64,000 bases of DNA. Origin: Streblospio benedicti (lineage: Eukaryota; Annelida; Polychaeta; Spionida; Spionidae). Both the position numbers and the translations under genes were made by a program. Shown piece by piece: positions 25,051-37,900 of this stretch; position 1 is the stretch's first letter; each line of letters begins with the position of its first letter. A model generated the notes under the pieces. It was not told the origin of the DNA. It saw only the letters and a list, made by a program, of their open reading frames with translations, and searched no databases. The stretch is from assembly GCA_019095985.1 (NCBI GenBank), contig CM032666.1:45952703-46016702 (forward strand), in the 5' to 3' direction.

Positions 25051-28000
25051 TCTGAAGGAGCATGCTCATTCCGCCATCTTCACGACTCAGACTGTTGCAA
25101 AAACATAATCAGAGTATGAGAAACTCATGGTATGAATGGTGTAAATGTGTCAATTAATGGTAATGTATGAATTTTTCGACATGCATGAAAATGATAAAAA
25201 AATTGTGGTTTGTAAGTTGAATTGGCAGCATAGGAACGAAGCACATTGGCCAGTAATATTGCACTCGGGGCATCGCGTTGTCAAACATTTGGCATCGATT
25301 GAAATGGAATAGACATATTTTTAATGTCAGGGATTTTTAAAGGTGCATTATTTGAGTTAGTGATTGCATTTATTGAGAAATAAGTAGGTGCTTGAGTCGT
25401 TTAACTTATTGAAGTAAAACCAAACTGACAGTACTTGGATTTTTTGTACGGTATAATTTTGTATTGAATTTAGATGCATTTAGAAAACACCAGAAGATTT
25501 TTCCTTCAGCCACGTCAAACGTACGATCTCACAAGGCCAAGTAAGAAAAACCGAGTACAGTATTGATTTTGCTCTTGACATAAGTCTAACCTGAAAATTT
25601 TCTCCAGGTAATAGCCACAACTGAACCCACCGTTAAATATTGTAACACTGAATGTATGTACAATGTAAAAGAGATTCCTGTAGACTGATGATGTTAATAT
25701 GGTAAAAAGCATTGTTATTTACATTTTATAATGTACTGAAGGAGTACTGGATTAGGGTACTTTAAGTAATGCAATTTATGAGAATGTTAATACCTGATCA
25801 TTGTTACAAATGATATTGTAACCAATTGGATAAGTTGAATTGTATGCAATTAATACATGTACAATCAAATGATGTAGAATAGATTATAATTGTAATTATC
25901 AGATTATATATTTTTGTTATCTGTGATTATTATTAGTGTGTTAATTATTATCACAATTTACGTTGCATGAAGATGGATATGTTCACTAAGTGAATAATGT
26001 ATGATTTTTTTTCTGATGGATAAGACTCATGATATTGAATGCTAATAAAGTTCATAGATTCCAACTTAAATCTTTTAGCACTACATTGTATACCTTAAAT
26101 GGGCATAGTAGAAGTAAGCCATTTAAGCATTACAGTATGTAATTTGTAAAATTTGATATTGAGAGAGATATAAGCATTAATATTATATGTAACATGGTGT
26201 GAATTGTTTTTATCCATGTTCATAAGGCTATGTCATATGCTGTGTTGATATTCAAACCCACCACCACACCAGTGGTTATTTAAATGTGTCCATAGAGTTG
26301 AAACCCTGGTAGAGGTCATGAGATATACATGTAGCTATATGACTGTGGAGAAAGAAAACCTTGTATTGGAGGTTTTAAAACCAATGCATTAACAATTTAT
26401 ATGAAATTTTATATATTGTACTGACACAAATTTTATTTCTCTACCTTCTCAATAATTATTTTCCTATGACATTTGAAAAATAAAGATTGTTAGAAATAAT
26501 TTAAAGTAAAATGACGTATCTACAAATAAAGTGTTGTTCTAGAAAGATATGCAAGCTTACTGAAATTTGATCATTTTCAAAACTTAAATTTGCAAATATG
26601 CTCATTTTGATCAGGTAAAGCGAAAATAAAATGTAAGAGCAATTTGTATACTAGTAGTGGGACCACCACTGACCTACATACTGCGGTAGTTAGTCAGTGA
26701 AGGAAAAATACCTTGGTTTGTTTCCTAATATCCAAATGTTATAAGAGATTAGTCAAATTGCACCAGTGATGCTAATACAGTGACTGGATGTGAAATCTTT
26801 ACTTAATGTAGCGATTATTTAAATGTTTCAGAAAAAGCGTTTTTTAAAACAGCTGTTAAAATATTGTCCATGTCTCTTACTTATTATATAAATTCCTGCT
26901 CTTACCAAAATGGCTATTCTACAAGTCTGAAAATGTTGAAAAATTTCTGTAGCTGTGCACGTCTTTCCAAGCTATGTAGCAACACAAAAATTGTCAACTA
27001 GGTGCAGTTACAAAACAGGCGTCTAAGGAAGAAAAATGTCATCGGCCAAAAGTAGTGTAATATAATTTGTCATGATAAAAGTATGTTTATATATTGATGT
27101 TCATCCCACCAAATTATTGGACAAATGATATACTATACTGTTTGTTACAGGCGCTTTCCTGCTGCAGAATTTATCTGCAAGAGTTAAATTATTATTATTA
27201 TATTTTTTAATGTAATAGTTTGCAAGTCTTTATGCTGATCTTTTCATCAAAATCAAAACTAATGATCACTTGTAAAAGGTTGGCTTTGGGCGTCAGTGAT
27301 ACACTAGACCATAATCCTTTATCTAAATGTGATAATTTGAAAATACCACCTGTATTATTATGTGCAATAAATGTGTATGCTAAATCGATTGTATATTAAT
27401 TAGTTGTATGCAGATAATGAAGCAAGTGAGCAAATGGATGTATTTATATGATTACATTTTAAGATGTATTATTTGTAACATGGAGAATTGTTTTTTAACT
27501 GCACCAAATGTTTATTTCAAAAAAACGCTCAAGTGAGGTGTGCTAGAATATGTAATTGACTGATATTCAGGAACAATTTATCAACAAAAATTATTGTTTA
27601 TAAATAGTTTCTGTGGACTTATATATGGAACAGAGCACTAATCTCAAAAATGATTTTGACGTTTGTATTTGTCAAGGAGACAATTTTATATTTCACGAAT
27701 TGAATAAAATATTTCAATTGGCATTATTTCATTTATTAAATGCTAAAGGTTTACATCACCAAGAAAATCGAGTAATTAAAACCATATTCACATACAAAGT
27801 CACTATTATGGCAGCATTTGTTTCATAGAACATGTTTTTAGCTTACTTGTATTACTATAATGCTATACAATAAAAAATATGAACATTACAAAATAAATAG
27901 CTTGAGGAAGCTTATCAAAATTTTTTTTAAATAAGATTTCAGTTCACACATTAAAGATATTGTAACTTTTAATGCATCCCCATACAATAAAATTGCAAAC

Positions 28001-28996
28001 ATGCACGCTACTTAAAACAATGTTTAGAACAGGGCGATGCTGGAAAAAAGCTCTAGCAACAAAGTCCCTCACATATTAGCTATTATTCATTCTTCTATAA
28101 TTATTATTTTTAAAATAATCTTGTGATCAATGCTTTTGAAATAATTTCTAAGCTCTCACATCACACTAACTCAGCATATTTCTACATGATAAACATAATA
28201 TATCATCCTTAACAAAATTTTCATACTTGAGAACATAAACAAACATTAAAAAGAAATTCTTCCACTATCAAATCAAGAAGTAACCAATACACAATGGTTA
28301 TGAACAAGCAAAATATACTTAAATATAAATATTGAAATTCCACTCTTAGTCACAAATAAACAAACTAACCATTCATACCCATTTCTTTTAACATCACTCA
28401 ATCTACAAAATTCTTCCACTATTGACATAATTGTAACAGATTTCCTGCTTTCAATATAAAGGTACATGTACATGTATATACAAATTCTGACTCCTTCAAT
28501 ATTCATCCCGCAAAGTTCAGTTTAGTATCTACAGTGCAGGACATATAAATTTCCCACTAGCAACAAGTAAGTGAAGCCTGGCCAAACTAAAGATCTGGTA
28601 ACATTTTTGCTTCAAATGGAATGTTACATGCATCATATTTTCTGTGATCCTAGTTAGTTGGTTTGTAAAAAAACTAAAAAAATAATATATTTTCTTAATT
28701 TCTAAATAATGATAATTAACATCAGTTTTCTTTTTGGTTGAAAAAATTGGCTTTGTACGTGAAAAAGTGCATCAGGTAGTTTTTCCATATAAGTATTACT
28801 AGGGCCTGTTGTCCTGGACAATAGACAATTTTTTAATGCAAGGTCCTACATAAGGCAAATAAATTTTGTTCATTGTCGAACTCAGTTCAAATGATTCTAT
28901 TTTCAAACACAATAAATACGGGTAATAAATAGCATGTTTCAATATTAGTGCTTCTAATGAATAACTCTTTCTATACTGCTCTGTACTGTCATTGAT
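25051..28996. other. Convergent intergenic region and 3' UTRs
   Basis: The Rabin8-like gene and MED14 end facing each other here. Plus-strand AATAAA signals occur at 26044 and about 26480 and could end the Rabin8-like mRNA. No coding segment or structured RNA was recognised; open frames here are short and AT-driven. Confidence 0.5.
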
Positions 28997-31900
28997 CTAC
29001 TGAATAACAAGATTACTCAAAATCTCACGCACTGAAGGATAAAGTGAAGATTCACTAGGCTTTGAATTAAATTGTTGATAACGTTTGAACATTTCGTTAA
29101 CAGCATGCGCCACATGAGGGCTTGTTGATGACGGTGCTTGATTGTTTGTATAATATCCCGTTGCATTGGAGGGTACGTCATGCAGTATTGGCACGTTTAT
29201 GGGTGTTTGATTCTCAGCTCCGGAGCCTCCCACATTGCGTGTTAAGGTGATCTGAAAATAGGAGACACAGACATACAAATCAAAGTATGTAATAAATTAT
29301 ACATTATGTAGTTGGCATAAGTAAATTTATGGACGAAACACATCATGATTCTTCCATTTGTAGGTCTTAGTCTACTATTTGTATGCAGATAATTATGAGT
29401 CAAAGATCCGTACTTTTTCAAATTGAAAGTTGTTATTATACAATAGGATCACATACCATAAACAGGAATTTTCCTTTATTGTTTATCAGGACCATTGGAG
29501 AACCAAACTGAGTCAATTGCATGGAAAAACCATACGGACTAGTCAAACAGAACTGAACATTCCATCGCATATTCTTTTCTGGAGCCTAGATAAAAAATGG
29601 ATAAAATAATCATTTAGGCGTAGAAAAACATCATATATGACATATCAAATGTGAAAACTAGGAAAATAGTGATTAAGATTCCAATCTAACTGCTCATTAA
29701 AATACATTTCCTTCCATCATTCTTTAGATACAACTTAGTCACACATCTCAATAACATATAATTATAGTATAATGTATAATACAAAATTACATTAAATTTC
29801 TCACAAATTATTTGGAAAATAATACTCAACATACCAATTCCAATCGCATGATCTGGATAATATCTTTGAGAAGACGGTAAGGAAAGATCATCATTCTCAT
29901 GAAAGATTGAATAACTGCTGCACGGTATGGATAGACAGCAACCTAAACAACATAAAGAAAAGCCACGCTCTTTATTATTTTGCAATGTTTTGTTTACATA
30001 AATGTTTCATATAAATCCTTTCAAATTTGCAAAATTTTCAAACAAAAAACGTAATAGAACAAGCAATTTGTACAGTTTATAGTATTCATGTTAATATTTG
30101 ATATGAAAATGCTATGCCATATTTACGCTTTACATCACTCACCTTTAGTTCAAAGAACTTTTCTAAAACGGCAATTTCCTCTTGGTCCCAATGATGGCCT
30201 GTATCAGCCACGACCTTTAGAATTAGGGTCTGTGTTGCTTGTGGAATCATGATGAATTTCAAATGGAAATTATCAGTTTTAAAGAAAATAACGTATGGTT
30301 CTGTTGTAGGCACGGAAAAAACCTAGAACATAAAATAATTACTAAAGATTAGTAAGTGATAAATATTTAATTTTAAAAGATTGTCAGTTGAACACCTACA
30401 TCCTTAAATACATGTGATATAGTATTAAACAGAAAAATCAGTGACTTTTGGTATAAAAAAAAAAAAAAAAAAATCCATTAATAATTATGACAGCATACAT
30501 CATAGTCCTCGCCCTGGAAGTGTGGGTGTTTTTTTAAGCCTGCAAACAATTCACTCTTCCTCCTATTTGATGCAGATTTTGAAACATTTTCTAATTACAG
30601 AATATGCATGTACTTACATATAGTCGGACGCTTTCATCTGTGGTTACGATTCTCTGTAATGATCTTCGTAAAAAGTTTATTCCAAGAAATCTCTCAAGAG
30701 GGCTCATCGTAATATTACTGCCAGAACCTGAAAAAGGACATTAACCGTCTTTACTTTTATCTCTTTACACTTGATAAAAATGATAACTAATTAGGCCCCT
30801 TACATTTGTTTCACGTGTCCCTTTGACGATATTTTTCATGGCCAGGATTATAGGCTTTCCATGGCAAATATAAACAGACAAAATTATATTGTAAATAATG
30901 TTTCAGTTGCGATACACGGGTGTCAGTGTACTGTTCCCACAGACAAAGTCCAGGTGTTTTCAAATGAAGAGTGTAGTTCTCTATTCGACACAACAATAAC
31001 AATGCCCTTGCTAACCACTTATTTCATCGTAACACGAATGATAGAAAATGATGCAATGGGCCTGCTAGTAAACAAACACCAACTTTTCCCAATTTGATTC
31101 AATAACCATATCAACCCATATTGGCCAACACTGTTGTTTTGAATGAACCATATATCATTATTCTCACATTACCAGTATTAGATAAAAATATATATAAATA
31201 TATACAATAGTAACAGTAACATTAAAATGAACTCCAAGCTTGATCACTACCAACCTGCATTCCATAGACTCATATTCACAAACCAGCTGGCTGAATAAAA
31301 ATTGACCTTCATAATACCATGTTAATCTGTTAATCTTGATAACCATTATGTATTCTTTGTACTGTATTTGCACTGTTTTAAATTGTATTTCTATTTTAGT
31401 TTTTGACAAGGAACCTACATGGTTTGAAAACGTTAATAGAAATAAAAATTAAACAATTGTGAACACTACTAACACAGCATAAAAGAACATTACAAAACAA
31501 AATGAGATAAGTATAAGTTCCTGGGAATAATCAATAAGTTATTTGAATATGTTTCAGCAGTCAAGTTACGAAAGAGGCTATACTTTAATCTTTTTCTTAT
31601 GCATCTGTCAAAGTCATGTGCTCTGCAAGATATATATTAATGTAGTTATCAAATACTATAATCGACCTGGTGGAGCTGGTACTGGCATGGTGAGCCTGGC
31701 CAGGGCTTCGTGGGTGAGCAGGGTGGGGATGGACGCCGCCCATGACCTCTGAGGAAGCACGCGTGTCGGCGGAGACAGCACCGAGGAAGGACCTGCAGGC
31801 AAACAACATGGTGCCATCTTATGCCAAGTTTCTTATTGAACAGAAGTCAACCTATTAGTCTATAACATTTGTGCATTGATTTTAATTTTTAATTTTCTAC

Positions 31901-34900
31901 GGCCACCATGATCCACAGCGCTCTGAAATAAAGGTTTAGTTGCTATATTTTACATAGATTTTGGCTACATTTTCATATTAGAAATTGTTAAAAGTTGAAT
32001 GAAACACATTTATGAAAGTTTAGTCCTCTACTATGTTTTCCACGTTGTAATTTACAGCATTATTCATAATGTTCAATCAAGTAAAACAAGAAGAACCAGT
32101 GCTAAAAGAAAATGAAATAACACAATTTTTAAAAAAAAAATAAGATGAATGTAATTTGTAAACTACTTTAGAGTGTAATCTTTTTTGTAATTTGGTTAGC
32201 CAATTCAATAAGGTATGGTAGGAAACAGGTTAAAAGGTTAAGATAAATGTGCTACAAAACTACTAAAGAGCTAAAGAAAAAGAAAGAAAAAGAACATGAT
32301 TGATCAATATCCTGTAGCAATTAACAATGCAGCTAAAACGAAGTAAGCAGCTCATCTTTTAAGATTAACAGCTACTGAAATTTACACACAGCAGAAACCA
32401 TTGAAATCAGATGACATGATGACTGTGGAACGGATGGATAATTGGCAAAGGATGCAGCAATGAGTTGATGCAGCACCCACCTGTCTGTGGGGAGGCATGA
32501 GGCAGACCACCTGCTGTCGCCCGCCCAGGGGACGGATTCACATTGGGGGACGACTCAGCCCCCCATCTGCCTGGGGAGGTGAGCTCGGCACCCCGCCCCC
32601 CCCCACCACCAGGAGGGAAGGCAGGAGACCCACCCTCCACCATGCCTGCAAGGTTAGTCACACTCAATGGCAATGCTACAGTGTCTACATCAACACACAG
32701 ATAGCCAATTCTAAAGTGTCTTGCAATTGAGAGTGAGATGTTGAGTGTGGGATGTGTGGTATTACAGATTACTCTTGGTTAGTGAGAGGGTCAGATTTAT
32801 TCATTGGTGACAGATTTGCAGTAATAATGTAATATATGATAGCGAACTGTGTTGCATTATTGCACACGTGTGTTTTGTTATATTTTGTTATGGTTTAAAA
32901 GAGACAGGTAAGAGGGTTAGGATTTGTATGTTGCAAGTAGTGACCATTTCTGGGGGAAAAGATAATTCAAAGAAATGATGAAATATTTAGGGTCTGAAGA
33001 AATCACAAACACCTATATTCAAGGAAAAATAAATGAAAGTCCCACACCATTACAACTAACCATTGAAAACAGTAAATTTAAATTTTTCATGATTAACAGC
33101 AGGGATGAGATAATATTTATTTCATATACATTTATCGCATTCCTGTTAACAGTTAAGAAAATATACATATACAAAGAACAATTTGGTAAACTTAGAAAAA
33201 TAGAATAACCAAAAAGCTTAATTACCTAAAAGTTATTAAAAAATAGCACACTTAAAACTCAAGTTTTCAATCACTGGATTTCCCATTAGCAAAAAAATCA
33301 ACAACTGAAAATCTGTTAGAAGACGGATTATATGATCAGAAACTTAGCATAATGCTTACCCTGTGGCGAGATGAAGGTAGTAGCAGGTGATGGCATGTGG
33401 ATGCCAAGCGATGAGGGTGACGGTGTTGGAAGAAGTGATGACGGCGAAGGTACATGCAGCGCCGCGTTCCCGGGAGATGGAGCCATCACATTGCTCGGTG
33501 ATGGCGTGATAACATTCTAAAAAGATACTCATTTAAGTTATAAAAATACCCAACTACATTATGTCCAATACTTTCATCGCACAAATGTAATTCCAAGCAA
33601 AGATATAAAAAAAAAAAACATTGATGAATGCAACATTTAGAACAGGAAAAGCACAAACATCATTCTCAAATAAGGTTCAAAAGACAGACCTGATTTGAGC
33701 CCCGTGACGTTGCAGGACTGGCCGGTGTGCATGGATTCGACGTCGGCGTCAGCGGGTTCTGGAACTTGTTCCTTTGCGTGTTTGCAGAGCCCGGCGCTGG
33801 GGAGCCATGCGCAGGGTTCTGCTGCACCATGAAGGTGTCGAGTTCCATGCCGAGCGGTGATGGTGGGTTGTCGTCTTCTACCGTGCTGCGGCGCCGCGCC
33901 CCCGCCAGCGTGGCAGACTCATCCACGTACAGCGTGAGGAACGCCTGCCAGAAACACGCACAAATTATAGAGCCTCTTCAGAGAGCATTGTATTGGTGCA
34001 GCTTATTGTGAACGCTATATTACTTCCAAAATCTTGTTGAAAACCAGTTAAGTAGAAAATAATCAAGACAGGCAATATTCACAATAACCAATTTGCAATT
34101 GTTTGAACTTTGAAAGGATATGAGCTTACTCAACATATACTTCCAACTAACAATAGGCTATATGAAAATTACATGAGCATTACAACTTAAAATTCATAAT
34201 TGCTTTTGATTTTTCTTCAGTCTTATCAGTGTAATCTAATGAATGTGCAATCTGCAACTGTTTTCAACCTGACATAGTATGGATATGTTAGTCTTTAATA
34301 GTATTTAGTATATTAAAAAAAATATCACTCCTAACACTGACATTTCTGTTTTCATTCTCATTTCTATAAAATATTACCTTCAAACCAGGCACAGGATTGA
34401 GTCCATCCACAACTTTGGTGGCCTCAAACTTGCTGAAGGCACCATCTCTGACTGCGACCATGTGGTTGGCACGACAGTGGATGTCCAGACAGTATACACT
34501 CCTGAAGCTCACACGAATGTGGGTGGTCGATTGCGGCAGGATAGTGAACGCCGGCATGGACGCATTCGGACGCTTAATTAATATAGTACACACGTGAACA
34601 ATTATAGTCTACTTAGATGCATATGCAATATATGCTAAGGGAACTCAAAAGCAAAACAAGAAAGCAAAGAATTGATAATATAGTTCTACTAGGTAATAAT
34701 CAAATAAAGTGATTTTTCCATGATGGTAGAGGAAACATTCATTTGATAGGCCATGTACTTACTATATTGAGACCAATGCAAACCAAGGCGTTGAGTTTAC
34801 TCAGGGATTGAAGCGGCGACCATGTATCAGCAAGAATCTGTTAAACAAAGTAGATTTTAAAAAGAATGGAGATGTATTACTCAAGAAATCAAGCTGACTA

Positions 34901-37900
34901 AAATTAAATTACAATAAATGCTCAGTCCATCTGATGCCCAATATATTATGCTAGAAAATGTTACCTCTGCTAATCTTGAGATGGACCCAGTATTATTAAG
35001 TTCTCTTTGTAATTGCATTTTCATAACAGTGTGACAGTTTACAGATGCCGATTTTCCTACTGTTGCAAATTGAAGTTGAAAGAGCTGCTCAACTGATCGA
35101 TATGTTACAATGCACTGCAAATAATTAAAGGATATCAGTCAATGAAAGGAAGAAATTCCATTCTATCAATTATAAATATAATTTTATCATCAATTTATCT
35201 AATAATTCTATTCTAAAGAAATATGAAATCAGTAATACGTGTAATGGATTTTGCTATTGTACTACCTTTTACAGAGAACAATGACTTACGGTGTAGCAAT
35301 TACTAGGGCCATATGCTAGAACCAATTCTTTGTAGTTGAAAGATCGTATTTCGATTTCACTTTGAAGACGTGTATCATCTGAAAAAATCATTTAAAAATA
35401 ACACCTGGTTTAAAAATTAGAGAAAAAATATTGATGGTAGCATTCTCTAAAAATTATTGATAATAAGCAAGTTAAAGAATTCAAACATACTGTTATAATA
35501 TGAAGAAAATTGAAGCACTGCATCATAAAGTTTGACTAGTCCGTTCCAATCATCAGTCATTTTCTGAACAGATTTTTCAGCTGTCTCACCAATCTCATAA
35601 TGAAAGATGACTCGGTGACAAGGTCCTGTTTCACGTGGATTCTTAGACGTAAGTGGACAATTGTTAAATATCACCTGCGAAAAGAAAATATGGCCCACAT
35701 ATATTCCCCATCTTCCAACATGTCTTGTCAGCTAATTTTTGTTTTAAACTACTCTAAATGTTCCCTTAAAAGCTATGATCAATTTATGGGACAGGCTTTA
35801 CAGTGAGCAGATCTTTATATTCTCAGGTCAACAGTACCAATATTAGATACATTTTTGTATTATCCATTTATCAAAGGAGGGCCTTTGAGACCTTCTGTTG
35901 ACGTTTAGGGGAATACAAGTTCACAAAGACTGCTGGCTTTAAAATCAATACAAAGCAATATAAAATATACATGTACATTCTGGAATACACATCACTAGAA
36001 AAAATGCCTACCTCAAATGAAAACTGTGCTCCTTTTGCAAATATTCTGAACATAAAGGAGAGTGCGCACTGTTTCAGTTCACGTTCTGCTTCAGAGCTGA
36101 CACCAGAAACAGGGGGCATACTGAAAACAGATAAATAAAACAATAAACACCAGTACACATATAAAAATAGCTCAAATTAATATGTATAAAATATCCAGTA
36201 TTGGGTCAACTCATCATTGCATCAAAGAGCATCGTTACCTTAAGAGATTCAGGCCCATACCAGCACCATCATCAACAACTTCAATTCCGCTATGAGACAA
36301 GTTCATATTTTCCAATGCTTTAGAAAGAACCACAAGAGGGACCCAGTCTTCACAAAGGGCCAAAGTATGTGTCAATTCAGGCACAAAGTATGGTGATGCT
36401 CTTGCAGCAGCTGAACCTTTCTTCAATGGCGGTTCAAGATGGTCACCAAGAAGTAACTGAAAGAAACAATGCTCAAATATTGCAGACTGCAAATTGGTTT
36501 AGGAACATATTATGAAATATATAAATACACTATAAATATCCATAAATATTCAACCTACTTTTCTCTTTCTGGTGATTGAATTTATCTCATCTTCTTCCTC
36601 TGTAAATATAATTTCATCATTTAAGAAAAATGTATTCAAATATAATAATTTTACCAAATTATTTATTCTGAATGTCCTATGTGCCTCTAAGTTTATCGGT
36701 CTGGGAGGATGGGCGGGGTAAGTGGGTGGGGGGATCACGCTAGCTATCGTTTTCAAACTAGGTGAGTTCTTTTACGTGCAAAGTGGCGACTCTCCACTAC
36801 ACGGTACATGCCTTTTAACAACGCTTCCAAACCTCTTACTTGTTGTTGTAATCATCTTACATTATACTCAACAGTGGTGACATTCAGCAGTAAAATTAGT
36901 ATTTTAATGGTTAGAAACATACATATAACTAAATTAATTAAGTTATGTAATTCTGATTACCGACAAACAAACCATGGCACCGAAATAAAGGTTAAGGGCA
37001 GCTGCCGGAAAAACGAACAAAGTCACCGGTAAACACGAGAAAAATGAAGCGATTTTGAGCTAAAATGTGGTTGTTGGCTGCATAAGACAGGTGGCTGTCC
37101 AGTATCATACAGGAAACCAGTTAACATGTGATAAATCTGACCGGTTAGACAAGGGGCCGCTCATTAGAGGGGCAGCAATACCCAGGGGACTACTGTAGAA
37201 TATTGTAGACAAAGTGAAACAGGGCACACGATCGTCCGTCAGATAACGTACACTCGACGTGATAAGCGAGTTTCAGAGACATGCACGATGCATCCTGCCG
37301 AGAGTACAACGTGCCCGACGCGAATTGGGTGAGGTGGGTACAAAGGCTAGTGCTATAAATAGCCTAAGGTGTCAGACAGTTGGCGGCACTGCGTGGCAGC
37401 ATATAGCCGAAGTCGAAGTGTGTGTACCTCGTCAGGGAAGATTAGCTTAGTCGGTAGAGCAACCGTCCCATGACATATGACCGGTCTGAATCATGGACGG
37501 GAGACCGTGAGATAGATTCCACGATCTTCCAAATACCTTTACAAAGATATACCTTGTCAGGGTCAGGATTAGCCACTCGTCCGCCCGTATTGACCAGTAA
37601 AAACTTGTGGAGGACGAGTAGAATGTTTTAGCAACTCGTCCTTTTGATTAGGAGTAATTCTGGTCAATTTGACATACAAATATAGAGTTTGTGCAAGAAG
37701 GATGAGTACATTTTTTGCAGGACGAGTAGATATTTGAGGCTTACTCGTCCTGCTGACGAGTAGCACTTTTTTACCTAATCCTGACCCTGCCTTGTCTCTG
37801 GAATTTCGTTACACATGGTGGATGGAGGTGGACCCGGGTGCTTCAAGTGAAGCCACCGGGTAGCTCCCGTAAGTGCCCAGTGAAACTGAATCCCTGTGAA

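Noticed and set aside
33727-34011. 94-codon plus-strand frame
   Set aside because: Antisense shadow of MED14 exon 22.
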